Position numbers and translations under genes: made by a program
In this document: positions 43,301 to 52,929 of the stretch, piece by piece
Position numbering within the stretch: position 1 is the stretch's first letter
How the letters are laid out: each line of letters starts with the position of its first letter
Notes under the pieces: model-generated
Told to the model about the DNA's origin: nothing
The model's input: the letters and a program-made list of their open reading frames with translations, nothing else
Databases searched by the model: none
Assembly: GCA_036377595.1 (NCBI GenBank)
Contig: DASUYB010000104.1
Span: 1 to 64,000, forward strand
Length of the DNA stretch: 64,000 nucleotides
Direction: 5' to 3'
DNA from: Longimicrobium sp.
GTDB lineage: Bacteria; Gemmatimonadota; Gemmatimonadetes; Longimicrobiales; Longimicrobiaceae

Positions 43301-43496
43301 GCGAGGCGTCGCGCGTGGCGGATTCCTCTTCGGGATAGTAGTAGAGGTCGAAGTGGGGCGTCCGCAGGATGCGGAAGTCGAAGGTCCGGTACTGGACCTT
43401 GTTCTGCCCGAAGTACTGGGCGTGCGCCTGCGGCGCCGCGAACAGGGCCGCGAGCGCGGCGGCCAACAGCGCGGACCTGCGGACGATGGGGGACAT
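40353..43496 (-). CDS. Metallopeptidase-propeller-Omp85 barrel fusion
   Basis: A 1,047-residue exported outer-membrane protein. A signal peptide (RRSALLAAALAALFAAPQAHA) is followed by a gluzincin-like domain with VLGHELVHAFQY (HExxH near residue 138) and WFTEGMAEYL (third ligand Glu near 175). Residues about 260-570 are TolB/PD40-type propeller blades, for example VSPSVSPDGRQFAF, AFSPDGRTLAFVTD and NPQWTRDGSALFFVSD. The last ~350 residues form a barrel with VGYPSLLRGYGYS, the Omp85 loop-6 motif, and a terminal Phe. It probably hydrolyses or handles peptides at the cell surface. GGAAGGAG supports start 43496 over 43511. Known related proteins are uncharacterised. Confidence 0.84.
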   Translation of the reverse strand: MSPIVRRSALLAAALAALFAAPQAHAQYFGQNKVQYRTFDFRILRTPHFDLYYYPEEESATRDASRMAERWYARLSRVLSHDFEARQPVILYGSHPEFQQTSALQGEVGEGTGGVTEVFKQRVILPFAGPYAETDHVLGHELVHAFQYDITGLGRAGGGLEAAAARFNAPLWFTEGMAEYLSIGPVDPNTSMWLRDAALTNTLPNQAQLNYDPRFFPYRWGQALWAYVGGRWGDAAIGQILKQVGQGVPYQDAFERILNSDLDQIIKDWHDSIRRTYLPLLTEQREAREIATPLVINRDRRGGYNVSPSVSPDGRQFAFLSTLNLLDIQLYLGDAETGRVQRRLVKGTALDAHFGSLRFINSAGAWSPDQRRFAFSALRKAHDVVVVLDVQSARILREYGIPGVGEISNPTFTADGNTIVVSGLKGGISDLYAIDLGNGQTRQLTNDKVAQLQPAFSPDGRTLAFVTDAGTDLAQLTFGNYRLAVMDWNDGSGGPVRLLAGTDAGKNINPQWTRDGSALFFVSDRTGIPNVYRVGAAGGGVTQVTKLFTGVSGITGLSPAISSASRADRLLITVYERNSYNLYAINAPAQLAGSAPETPQLASNGEPLPALLPPSPRPAEAAYNRVYASLHDPNFGRPEPEAPASYAVAPYRPRLSLDYLGQPSIGAAAATGPYARGGVYGGVGGIFSDVLGYHTIYGTIQAQGQLDEIGGNLVYLNQQHRWNWGASVQRLPYVAAGIQTGRDGSGNIHDQLLIYRYFDNSAYGIVQYPFSRVQRVELAGGVRRISQDLRIRDYTYDPSGTALLSFEETKQSLGSWNLAEATAALVYDNALNGYTSPIAGQRYRFEVAPTVGDLQFNSVTGDFRKYFLFRPVTLAFRALHFGRYGRDEAIPSPVFVGYPSLLRGYGYSSVQNDCLAELETAANGKDCVIFQDLFGSRVAVGNLELRVPLINNPVRGSVQVPPVEIFTFLDAGAAWGKLQLNDGTTLDTKLNFERGVGDDITQRGFLTSGGVGARVNLFGYIIIEADYVNAFDRPTNWHWQFSFQPGF

Positions 43497-43695
43497 CGAA
43501 GCTCCTTCCACCCCGGCCGGCGTGTGGTTTGGACGTCCATGGGAAACGTCGGCCCGCGACCTGGGGGCCGGGGCAGGGGCGGGCGTCCGGTCCGCACCTG
43601 CTCGTCACAACGTCTATCGGAGGGGGCTTCTGACGCGCCCGCGCGGCCATTCGTCAGGCGTTTGCTCGCGTCGAGCCCCGTTCGATCCCTCGCGT

Positions 43696-43935
43696 TCAGG
43701 GCGCCGGGGGGGCGGCCGCCGGCGGCGCGGCCGGCTCGGCCGCCACGGGGGCGCCGCCGTCGAGCAGCCGGGTGAGCCCCCACAGCAGCAGCGCCAGCAC
43801 CACCACGCCGGCGAACCACGGCCATGCGCCGGGCCTGCGGACCTCCGCTGCGGGTTCGGCCACCTCGCGGCTCCTCGTCTCCGGGTCCCTGCAATTCCGC
43901 TTCGAAAACCGCCGCACGACCGTCGTGTCCGGCAT
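43696..43935 (-). CDS. Small single-pass membrane protein
   Basis: A 79-residue protein: charged N-terminus (MPDTTVVRRFSKRNCRDPETR), one transmembrane helix (WFAGVVVLALLLWGLTRLL) and an Ala/Pro-rich tail. The frame extends upstream but only ATG 43935 gives a sensible protein. No family recognised; real-gene status rests on the clean topology. Confidence 0.5.
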   Translation of the reverse strand: MPDTTVVRRFSKRNCRDPETRSREVAEPAAEVRRPGAWPWFAGVVVLALLLWGLTRLLDGGAPVAAEPAAPPAAAPPAP

Positions 43936-44150
43936 CGCCGAGGCGGCGCCGGATGACGCCGCTGGGAACGCACGGATCGTGCCCTGTGCGGAACCTTTGC
44001 CGCGCCAGCGAAAACGACCGCCAACCCCGTCCTCTGGCCGTGGGAGCCCAACCGTTCCGCATGCCCGGAACCGGCATGCGAGGCGCGGGGAAGGGCCCCC
44101 ACACATCCACTGACACGCGAGGGGGCGCGGCACCCTACGGGGGCCCTCCC

Positions 44151-44506
44151 GCGGCGCCCTCCCCGGCTCGCCTTAGGCTCGCCACCCCTCCCGTACCGGG
44201 CGGGGTAGGGTTGAGGACATCGGCGCGGGCGGCGGGGATTCGCGCGGCGGCGGGCTGGCCCCCTCCCCCGGCCCCTCCCCCGCTGCGCAGGGGAGGGGGG
44301 AACTCAGCGCGGGGGCGGGCACTTGCGTGAGGGATGCGCGCCCGGAGGGCCGGGACACCGCCGCGCGTGCGCCGTCGCCGCGGGTTCGCGTGGATGCTCG
44401 GCGCGGCGGGGGCCCGGCGCCGTTGGCCACAGTAGTATCGTGGCCTACGGCGCGCGCAGCCCGGTTTGGCGTCTCAGCGCCAAACACGCCCGAATCCCGC
44501 TGTTCA
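44151..44506 (+). repeat. ~350-bp dispersed structured element, copy 2
   Basis: Copy of 9509-9860 in the same orientation; long blocks are identical, such as GGGATGCGCGCCCGGAGGGC. The hairpins of copy 1 are kept: ACCCCTCCC/GGGCGGGGT in place of ACCTCTCCC/GGGAGAGGT, and TTTGGCG-TCTCAG-CGCCAAA in place of TTGGGCG-TCTCAG-CGCCCAA. It ends just before the region of the next plus-strand gene, as copy 1 does. Confidence 0.85.
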
Positions 44507-44658
44507 TCTGCTTCAAAGAGCGCTTCAGCAGGAGGGGGATGCGCGCGGAGAAGGGCTCGTCGACCGGGGTGGCTCGCGGCTTGCTCGCCCCCCACGGGCG
44601 TGTAGCGGGGCGGAACGAGCGCGTCCCGCGGCGAGGCAAGAGGCAGGGAGACCGGACC

Positions 44659-45198
44659 TTGGACGCGACCACGGACGAACGGGCGATGGCGGAGCGCGAG
44701 GAGCGGGCGCAGCACGCGCTGGAGGCATTCCGCGAGCGGCGGCGGCGCCGGCGCGCGGACGACACCTGGTTCGGCAGCGCCGAGTGCCTGCTGGCCGCGG
44801 AGGACCACGCGCTGGACCCGGAGGCGCTGGCGCGGCGGCGGATGGACGTGGTGGCCGAGGCGCAGGCGGAGGGGATGTCGCCCGAGCTGGCGGAGATGAT
44901 GTACGACGTGGCGCGGGAGGAGGGCCTGGACCCCGCGCTGGCGCACGAGCTGGTGCGCAGCGGGCTGGGCGTGGCCCCGCCGCCCGAGGGCGTGGCCAAC
45001 GCGGCCGACCAGCCGGCGAGCGACAAGTACTATCCCACCTGGCTCCTTCCTGCGTCGGCGCCGGACGACGTGCTGCGCGAGCGGATGCTGCGCTTCTCGT
45101 TCCGCCGCATGCGCGCCATGCTGGAGCGCCACGCGGACCCCGTGGAGGCCTTCCGCGCCTACGCGCGCGAGCCCGACGTGGGGCTGTACGGATTCTAG
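44659..45198 (+). CDS. Uncharacterised helical protein
   Basis: A 179-residue, mostly helical cytosolic protein, Ala/Glu/Arg-rich: an Arg-rich stretch REERAQHALEAFRERRRRRR, then helical repeats (ALARRRMDVVAEAQAEGMS, AREEGLDPALAHELVRSG) and an ending FRAYAREPDVGLYGF. No known domain. Start codon is uncertain: TTG 44659 has a GGGAG site; ATG 44686 would shorten it by nine residues; ATG 44539 sits at AGGAGGGGG but the added residues are low-complexity. It follows copy 2 of the dispersed element. Confidence 0.62.
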   Translation: MDATTDERAMAEREERAQHALEAFRERRRRRRADDTWFGSAECLLAAEDHALDPEALARRRMDVVAEAQAEGMSPELAEMMYDVAREEGLDPALAHELVRSGLGVAPPPEGVANAADQPASDKYYPTWLLPASAPDDVLRERMLRFSFRRMRAMLERHADPVEAFRAYAREPDVGLYGF

Positions 45199-45277
45199 GG
45201 GACGGGGGACAGCAAGGGATGAGTCGCGCGACGATGATGCCGCGGATCCGCACTGACGACCGGATTCGCGCTGTGTG

Positions 45278-45295
45278 AGTCCGCGAAGGCGGACT
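45278..45295. repeat. Solo AGTCCGC hairpin repeat
   Basis: AGTCCGC-GAAG-GCGGACT, the same 18-base core that ends both arms of the inverted repeat at 52930-53129. The gap around it (45199-45475) also contains a GGTGGG/CCCACC hairpin at about 45310-45331 upstream of the helicase gene; nothing else is seen there. Confidence 0.7.
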
Positions 45296-45475
45296 TCTTG
45301 ATGTTCCAGCGGTGGGTTTCAACCCCACCGGCGAATTCAACCCACCGGCCGGCGATCCTCGTCGCCGTTGTTACCGCGGGCGCGCGGCGCGAGATTGTCC
45401 GCCCCTCGCCGGGGGGTGAAGCGGGCGGGGATTCGATTCGGGATCCACAGACAGCTATTCAGCCGGAGACGGGAC

Positions 45476-47233
45476 GTGGCGGAGGAGATGGATCGCGCGG
45501 AGGCGCAGGAGGATACCGTCGCATCGGGCGAGACGGCGGCGGCGATGGACGATACGACGCAGGCCACCGGGTTCGGCGACCTGGGGCTGGCGCCGGAGGT
45601 GCTGGCGGCGCTGGAGGTGCTGGGTTACGAGGAGCCGACGCCGATCCAGGTGGAGGCCATCCCGCTCCTCCTCTCCGGCCGCGACGTGATCGGCCGCGCG
45701 GCCACGGGAACGGGAAAGACGGCGGCGTTCGCCCTTCCCCTCGTCCAGCGCATCGATCCCGAGGGCGGGGTGCAGGCGCTGATCCTGGCGCCCACCCGCG
45801 AGCTGGCCGTGCAGGTGGCCGAGGCCACGCACCGCTACGGCTCGCGGCTCGGCGTGCGCGTGCTCGCGGTCTACGGCGGGCAGGCCATCGACCGGCAGCT
45901 GCGCGAGCTGCGGCGCGGCGTCCACGTCGTCGTCGGCACGCCGGGGCGCATCCTGGACCACATCCGCCGGCGCTCGCTGGACCTGTCGCGCGTGAACTAC
46001 GTGGTGCTCGACGAGGCCGACGAGATGCTGGACATGGGGTTCATCGAGGACATCGACACCATCCTCGACGAGACCCCGCCCGAGCGGCAGACGGCGCTCT
46101 TCTCCGCGACGTTCCCGCCGCGCATCCAGGAGTTGGCCGACAAGCACATGCGCGAGCCGGCGCGCGTGACCGTGCGCCAGGACAAGCTCGAGACGCCGCT
46201 GGTCCGCCAGGTGGCCTACGTCGTCCCCCGGCCCTACAAGCTCGAGGCGCTCACCCGCATCCTCGACCTCGAGGCGCCCACCTCGGCCATCCTCTTCTGC
46301 CGCACGCGCAACGAGGTCGACGAGCTGACCGAGGCGCTGCAGGTGCGCGGCTACCGCCCCGAGGCGCTGCACGGCGGCCTCAACCAGGCGCAGCGCGACC
46401 GGGTGATGAAGAAGTTCCGCGACGGCACCGCCGATCTCCTCATCGCCACCGACGTGGCCGCGCGCGGGCTGGACGTGGAGCACGTGAGCCACGTGATCAA
46501 CTACGACATCCCGCAGACGCCCGAGGTGTACGTCCACCGCATCGGGCGGACGGGGCGCGCGGGGCGCGAGGGAACGGCGGTCACCCTCGCCCAGCCGCGC
46601 GAGCAGTTCCTCCTCCGCGGGATCGAGCGCGAGGTAGGGCGGCCGATCGAGCGCGCGCGCGTGCCCACGGTGGCCGACCTGCGCGCGCGGCGGCTGGAGC
46701 TGATGCGCGCCGCGCTGGTGGAGACGCTGGAGGGCGAGGACTACGAGGCGTACCGCGACAACGTGGTGCTGCCGCTGGCCGAGGAGTTCGATCCGCTCGA
46801 CATCGCGGCGGCGGCGGCCAAGCTGGCGGCCGACGCCACGCGCGGCGAGGAGCCCGACAGCGAGGTGGAGATCCCGCAGTTCGAGGAGCGCCGCCCGCCG
46901 CGCGACCGGGAGATGCGCGGCCCGCGCGGGCGCCAGGAGCGCTTCGACCGCGGTGGCGGGGGTGGCCCGCCGCGCCGCGGCCGCGACGGGCGGGGGATGA
47001 CGCGGCTGTTCATCGGCGTGGGCCGGCGGCGCGGCATCCGCCCGGGCGACATCGTGGGCGCCATCGCGGGCGAGGCGCGCATCCCCGGCGAGGGGATCGG
47101 CGCCATCGAGATCGCCGACCAGTTCACCATCGTGGAGGTGGCCGAGGAGTTCGCCGAGCAGGTTCTCCGCGCGATGCGCAACGCGACGATCAAGGGCCGC
47201 CCGGTGAGCGTCCGCCCGGCGCGCGAGGGGTGA
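45476..47233 (+). CDS. deaD: DEAD-box ATP-dependent RNA helicase with DbpA-type RRM
   Basis: A 585-residue RNA helicase. All core motifs are visible: ATGTGKT, PTRELA, TPGR, DEAD, SAT in LFSATFPPR, the RGLD motif and HRIGRTGR. An acidic and Arg/Gly-rich linker (residues about 440-510) leads to a C-terminal DbpA-like RNA-binding domain, RLFIGVGRRRGIRPGDIVG. It should unwind structured RNA during ribosome assembly or cold adaptation. Start GTG 45476 or ATG 45488 are both possible, with the conserved region beginning later (FGDLGLAPEV). The symbol is for the DeaD/CsdA subfamily, not a proven orthology. Confidence 0.9.
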   Translation: MAEEMDRAEAQEDTVASGETAAAMDDTTQATGFGDLGLAPEVLAALEVLGYEEPTPIQVEAIPLLLSGRDVIGRAATGTGKTAAFALPLVQRIDPEGGVQALILAPTRELAVQVAEATHRYGSRLGVRVLAVYGGQAIDRQLRELRRGVHVVVGTPGRILDHIRRRSLDLSRVNYVVLDEADEMLDMGFIEDIDTILDETPPERQTALFSATFPPRIQELADKHMREPARVTVRQDKLETPLVRQVAYVVPRPYKLEALTRILDLEAPTSAILFCRTRNEVDELTEALQVRGYRPEALHGGLNQAQRDRVMKKFRDGTADLLIATDVAARGLDVEHVSHVINYDIPQTPEVYVHRIGRTGRAGREGTAVTLAQPREQFLLRGIEREVGRPIERARVPTVADLRARRLELMRAALVETLEGEDYEAYRDNVVLPLAEEFDPLDIAAAAAKLAADATRGEEPDSEVEIPQFEERRPPRDREMRGPRGRQERFDRGGGGGPPRRGRDGRGMTRLFIGVGRRRGIRPGDIVGAIAGEARIPGEGIGAIEIADQFTIVEVAEEFAEQVLRAMRNATIKGRPVSVRPAREG

Positions 47234-47257
47234 CCGCGGGGCAGGAAAACTGAAAAG

Positions 47258-47321
47258 TCTCACGCAGAGGAGCAGAGGCAGCAGAGAACCAACTCCGCTG
47301 CCTCTGCTTCTCTGCGTGAGG
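47258..47321. repeat. 9-bp-unit palindrome (CACGCAGAGG family)
   Basis: TCTCACGCAGAGGAGCAGAGG pairs with CCTCTGCTTCTCTGCGTGAG around a short centre. Located between the convergent helicase and 47334 genes. Confidence 0.92.
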
Positions 47322-47333
47322 CCAAATCTGTTT

Positions 47334-47609
47334 CTATCCGTCGCCGGGCGGCGGCTCGGACGACGGGCGGTGCGGCGACGGCGCGTTGAGCTGGGCGTAG
47401 AAGGTCTCGGCGTCCTTCAGGCGCTCCACCTGCGTGCGGAGCTCCTCGACCTCGGTCTGCAGCTGGGCCACGCGCGGGTCCTCCAGCCGCATTGGCTGCT
47501 GCGGATGCGGGGGGAGGTCGCGGTTGCGCTGGCGGCCGCCGCCGCGGACGGCGCGCACCACCATCGACACGCCGATGGCCACGAACAGGAACTCGATACC
47601 GCTCAGCAT
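47334..47609 (-). CDS. Small membrane coiled-coil protein, paralog 1
   Basis: A 91-residue protein: N-terminal membrane helix (LSGIEFLFVAIGVSMVV), basic linker, then a heptad helix RVAQLQTEVEELRTQVERL followed by KDAETFYAQLNAP and a Pro/Ser-rich tail. The C-terminal half is clearly homologous to the next gene (47711-48001). The layout resembles PspB-like small membrane proteins, but that is only a structural analogy. Confidence 0.75.
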   Translation of the reverse strand: MLSGIEFLFVAIGVSMVVRAVRGGGRQRNRDLPPHPQQPMRLEDPRVAQLQTEVEELRTQVERLKDAETFYAQLNAPSPHRPSSEPPPGDG

Positions 47610-47710
47610 GGGGCGATCGGGGAAAAGGTGCGCTCCGCCGCGGGCGGCCGTGCGGCGGCCCGGTGACGGAGCAAGATAGCTCGCCCGCCGCCGCGGCGGG
47701 GAGTCCGATG

Positions 47711-48001
47711 TCAGTCGCGCGCGGATGCGGACGGCGCGTTCAGCTGCGCGTAGAACGATTCGGCGTCGCGCAGGCGCTCCAGCTGGCCGCGCAGCTCGTC
47801 GACCTCCGCCTGCAGCCGCGCCACCTGCGGGTCCGGCAGCGCGGGCGCCGGCGGCGGCGCGAGCTGCACCGGCTGCCGCGGTCCGCGCACGTGCGCGATG
47901 GCGGCGCCGACGCTGCGGATCACGATGCCCACGCTCACGGCCAGCACGGGGAACAGGGCGAGGAAGAACCAGGGTGGCGGTCCGTTCGGCGGCACGATCA
48001 T
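47711..48001 (-). CDS. Small membrane coiled-coil protein, paralog 2
   Basis: A 96-residue protein: one membrane helix (WFFLALFPVLAVSVGIVIRSV), Pro-rich linker, then RLQAEVDELRGQLERLRDAE and SFYAQLNAP, matching paralog 1 almost residue for residue. Start 48001 has an AGGAG just upstream. The two genes are a tandem duplication about 100 bases apart. Function unknown; a homo- or hetero-oligomeric membrane assembly is likely from the coiled coils. Confidence 0.75.
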   Translation of the reverse strand: MIVPPNGPPPWFFLALFPVLAVSVGIVIRSVGAAIAHVRGPRQPVQLAPPPAPALPDPQVARLQAEVDELRGQLERLRDAESFYAQLNAPSASARD

Positions 48002-48088
48002 GCTCCTGCGCGGGGGTGGTGGTCTGCGGGCGATGCCTCTACGGGCAAGCGCGTCCGAAGGATTCGCGCGGGGACAGGTCCGTTGAAA

Positions 48089-48171
48089 TCTCACGCAGAG
48101 GGCGCAGGGGACGCAGAGAAAACAGTGTGTGGCGATGAGTTCTCTGCGACCTCTGCGGCCTCTGCGTGAGG
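48089..48171. repeat. 9-bp-unit palindrome (CACGCAGAGG family)
   Basis: Left arm TCTCACGCAGAGGGCGCAGG and right arm CCTCTGCGGCCTCTGCGTGA with several mismatches, ending 18 bases before the glucosidase start, so it forms most of that gene's leader. Confidence 0.92.
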
Positions 48172-48189
48172 CTTATCTGTTCGGGATGA

Positions 48190-49788
<1,599 letters not shown>

Positions 49789-49810
49789 ATCGGCATCACG
49801 GGACGAAGAA

Positions 49811-49846
49811 GCGGGGGTGGGCGCCCCGACGGACGCCCACCCCCGC
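49811..49846. terminator. Terminator-like hairpin between convergent genes
   Basis: Perfect 13-bp stem GCGGGGGTGGGCG/CGCCCACCCCCGC (49811-49823 with 49834-49846) and 10-base loop, midway between the stops at 49788 and 49877. No U-tract. Confidence 0.65.
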
Positions 49847-49876
49847 TCGTCATCTCCCCGTCCCCTGTCCCCTACA

Positions 49877-51232
49877 TCACCGGTAGATGGTGACGAAGTT
49901 CGACAGGGTGTTGCCGCTCGGCCAAGCGTTGTAGCACGCGCCGCTGCTGTCCTTGTACGAGCGGTTGGTCACCGTGCGCAGCGTGGTGCCGGCCAGGCCC
50001 TTGCCGTCCCAGGAGCGCCGTACGCCGTCGTAGTTGAAGTACGCCGTGTAGTAGCTCTCCGTCCCCGTGCAGTCCGCGCCGGTGAAGTGGCTGATGTAGG
50101 CGGCCTGCACCGGCGTGCACGACGCCTCGCCGCACCCCCCGACCATGTCGCCGTTCCAGTCCGGACCGTGCTGTCCAGGACCCTGCGGCCCGCTGGTGTC
50201 CTCATCCTTCACGAGCTCCTCGGTGCCGATCTCGCCCCACCGGCCCCCGTAGCGGAGCCACTCCTGCCCGGGCATCGGGCGCAGGTTCGTGCCCGATACC
50301 GGCATCTCGCCCACGTTCACCAGCCCGCCGCCCTGCAGCCCGGCGTCGTAGCCCTTGCCGCCGCTCCAGGTGAACCAGCGCTGGTCCGGGTTGGTCCAGC
50401 AGCTCTCGTTCGTCCCCTCGGGGTAGGCGCTGTCGCACTCGCCCTCGCTGGCGTAGCTGGCGTGCGACCCGTCGGCCACCCACACCTGCGGGTGCCTGCC
50501 GTTGTACCAGCTGATCTGGTACGCCTGCCACGTCTTGGGGCTGTAGTGCGCCGCGTAGATCAGTGTCACCGGCTGCTGGCTGCCGTTCAGCTGCACGGTG
50601 ATGTGCTCCCAGTCCGCCTCGTGGTTGTAGGCGGAGATGAAGTCGTTGTACGCGTAGAAGAACCAGTACTGGATGCTGTATCCGCCCAGGTTGTTGCGGT
50701 ACACGTGCGTGTACACCTTCCATCCCGACGGGTCGCGCACGCCCGGGTGCGTCACGTCGTCATTCGTGGCCTGCAGGAAGAACGTCTGGTCCTTGTTCCA
50801 CCCGCCGTCGCCGTTGGAGCCGTAGGTAGTGCCCGAGTGCAGGCAGAACGAGCCCGTGCTCTGGTGGCGCTGGGCGGTCACGTTCGAGACGGTGATCGTA
50901 CCCTGGTTCAGGATCTGGTGGTCAGGGCAGTTGTTGTGGTGGAAGCGCATCTGCACGTTCGACAGATACCACTCCACGTTGGCCGGCCACGTCCAGTCGC
51001 CCCACACGCTCCCCGCCTCGGCGCGGGAGATGAGATTGGGCATGTACAGCACCGGCGCGTAGGTGTCGGCCAGGTCGGCCTCGACGCCATCGTCGATCCC
51101 GTCGCCGTCGTTGTCCACGCCCCAGACAGCGGCGCGGGGCTTCTCGATCGAGGACGCCATGGGCTGCTCCGTGACGTCGGAACAGCCGGCCGCAAACACG
51201 GCAAGACCCAGCAGGGCCATCCACGTCTTCAT
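49877..51232 (-). CDS. Vps62-like lipoprotein
   Basis: A 451-residue exported lipoprotein: signal MKTWMALLGLAVFAAG then Cys17. Near the N-terminus VDNDGDGIDDG is a calcium-binding-like loop. The main domain has YAPVLYMPN at its start, EADWEHITVQL and WVADGSHASYASEGE, which are hallmarks of Vps62-related domains found in fungal and bacterial secreted proteins. Several Cys residues may be disulphide-bonded. Base composition is slightly lower in GC than the neighbours. Start 51232 fits the signal peptide; a good promoter lies at 51295-51323. Biochemical function of the family is unknown. Confidence 0.75.
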   Translation of the reverse strand: MKTWMALLGLAVFAAGCSDVTEQPMASSIEKPRAAVWGVDNDGDGIDDGVEADLADTYAPVLYMPNLISRAEAGSVWGDWTWPANVEWYLSNVQMRFHHNNCPDHQILNQGTITVSNVTAQRHQSTGSFCLHSGTTYGSNGDGGWNKDQTFFLQATNDDVTHPGVRDPSGWKVYTHVYRNNLGGYSIQYWFFYAYNDFISAYNHEADWEHITVQLNGSQQPVTLIYAAHYSPKTWQAYQISWYNGRHPQVWVADGSHASYASEGECDSAYPEGTNESCWTNPDQRWFTWSGGKGYDAGLQGGGLVNVGEMPVSGTNLRPMPGQEWLRYGGRWGEIGTEELVKDEDTSGPQGPGQHGPDWNGDMVGGCGEASCTPVQAAYISHFTGADCTGTESYYTAYFNYDGVRRSWDGKGLAGTTLRTVTNRSYKDSSGACYNAWPSGNTLSNFVTIYR

Positions 51233-51294
51233 CTGTTCACCGGAAGTCGCAAGGGTACCGATTCGCACGAACGGAGGTGCGATTGTGGACCGCA

Positions 51295-51323
51295 AAGCTA
51301 TGCTATCAAATGATTTACGTCAA
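51295..51323 (-). promoter_or_regulatory. Promoter of Vps62-like lipoprotein gene
   Basis: On the minus strand TTGACG (51323-51318), 17-base spacer, TAGCTT (51300-51295), about 60 bases before the start codon in an AT-rich island. Confidence 0.5.
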
Positions 51324-51459
51324 GTGTCGGGAAAGGGTGTTCCTCGCAACGGATTTCCGCGTCGCGATCGCGGCGAGGCGTTCCTCCATCTCCCGCGCGG
51401 TCCGGGTCGGGCGCGGTTCGGCGTAGAACCTGCGGATTTCGCGCGTGGAGCACGGGATG

Positions 51460-51538
51460 TCTCACGCGGAGCCGCGGAGACGCGGAGGAGTTGCGTGGCG
51501 CGGTGAGTTCTCCGCGACTCCGCGTCTCCGCGTGAGAT
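51460..51538. repeat. Palindrome (CACGCGGAG family)
   Basis: TCTCACGCGGAGCCGCGGAG with CTCCGCGTCTCCGCGTGAGA, 23 bases before the next start codon. Closest relative is 40191-40269. Confidence 0.92.
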
Positions 51539-51562
51539 TCGCTGGATGATCGAGACGGGAGG

Positions 51563-52876
51563 ATGGCGATGGCGGACGACGACCGGCTGGTGGAGGGCGT
51601 GCGCGAGCGCGCGCTGCCGCTCGAGGACGAATCCGACCTCGACCCGCTGCTGGAGCGCATCGGCGACGCGCGCGTGGTGCTGCTGGGCGAGGCCAGCCAC
51701 GGCACCAGCGAGTACTACACGTGGCGCGACCGCATCTCCCGCCGGCTGATCTCCGAGAAGGGCTTCGGCTTCATCGCCGTGGAGGGCGACTGGCCGGACT
51801 GCTACACCCTCAACCTCTACGCCAAGGACTGGGACGCGCCCGGCGCCGACGCGCGCGAGGTGCTGCACGCCTTCAGCCGCTGGCCCACCTGGATGTGGGC
51901 CAACGAGGAGGTGGCCGAGCTGGCCGAGTGGCTGCGCGAGTTCAATCACGGGCGCCCGGACGGCGAGCGCGTGGGGTTCTACGGGCTGGACGTGTACTCG
52001 CTGTGGGAGTCGATCGACGTCGTCACCCGCTACCTGGAGCGCGTGGACCCCGCGCTGGCCGAGCGCGCGCGGCGGGCGTACGGCTGCTTCGACCCGTACG
52101 AGGACGACGTGCAGGAGTACGCGTGGGCCACCGCCATGGTCCCCACCGACTGCGAGGAGGAGGTGATCCACGCGCTCGCCGAGCTGCGGCGCAAGGGGCC
52201 CGACTTCCGCCGCGAGGGTCCCGAGGCGTACTTCAACGCCGAGCAGAACGCGCTGGTGGCGCAGAACGCCGAGCGCTACTACCGCGCGATGATCCGCGGC
52301 GGCGCGGCCAGCTGGAACGTGCGCGACACGCACATGATGGAGACGCTGGACCGGCTCCTCCGCCACCACGGCCCCGGTGCGAAGGCCATCGTGTGGGAGC
52401 ACAACACGCACGTGGGCGACGCGCGCGCCACCGACATGGCGCGCGCGGGGATGGTGAACATCGGCCAGCTCGCGCGCGAGGCGTACGGCGACGAGGTGGT
52501 GATCGCCGGGTTCAGCAGCTACGAGGGAAGCGTGATCGCCGGCGAGCAGTGGGGCGCGCCGATGGAGCGCATCGCCGTGCCGCAGGCGAAGGCGGGGAGC
52601 TGGGAGGACCTCTTCCACCGCGCGTCGGCGGAGGACAAGCTGCTGATGCTGGAGGGGTTCGACGAGGTGCCCGGCGCGCTGGAGCGCCGCGGCCACCGAG
52701 CCATCGGCGTGGTCTACCGCCCCGAGCGCGAGGCGTACGGCAACTACGTGCCCACGGTGATGCCCTACCGCTACGACGCCATGCTGTACATCGACCGGAG
52801 CCAGGCGCTGCACCCGCTGCACATGGCCCCCGTCCCCGACCACGAGGTGCCGGAGACGTATCCGAGCGGGATGTGA
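51563..52876 (+). CDS. Erythromycin esterase family protein
   Basis: A 437-residue cytosolic protein of the EreA/Erythromycin-esterase fold. Visible motifs are VLLGEASHGTSEYY with the conserved His, FIAVEGDWPDCY, and VWEHNTHVGDARATDM. Many family members are not antibiotic esterases; without a resistance context I would call it a hydrolase of unknown substrate. ATG 51563 has GGGAGG just upstream. The gene is alone, followed by a long inverted repeat with an internal terminator-like hairpin. Confidence 0.88.
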   Translation: MAMADDDRLVEGVRERALPLEDESDLDPLLERIGDARVVLLGEASHGTSEYYTWRDRISRRLISEKGFGFIAVEGDWPDCYTLNLYAKDWDAPGADAREVLHAFSRWPTWMWANEEVAELAEWLREFNHGRPDGERVGFYGLDVYSLWESIDVVTRYLERVDPALAERARRAYGCFDPYEDDVQEYAWATAMVPTDCEEEVIHALAELRRKGPDFRREGPEAYFNAEQNALVAQNAERYYRAMIRGGAASWNVRDTHMMETLDRLLRHHGPGAKAIVWEHNTHVGDARATDMARAGMVNIGQLAREAYGDEVVIAGFSSYEGSVIAGEQWGAPMERIAVPQAKAGSWEDLFHRASAEDKLLMLEGFDEVPGALERRGHRAIGVVYRPEREAYGNYVPTVMPYRYDAMLYIDRSQALHPLHMAPVPDHEVPETYPSGM

Positions 52877-52929
52877 GGTCCGTTCCCGCAAGGAAAATCG
52901 TGCGGGAGATCTGGATTTTCGTGTGGGAC

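Noticed and set aside
51563-52876. Macrolide-resistance gene
   Set aside because: Family membership alone does not show antibiotic hydrolysis, and there is no resistance or mobile context.
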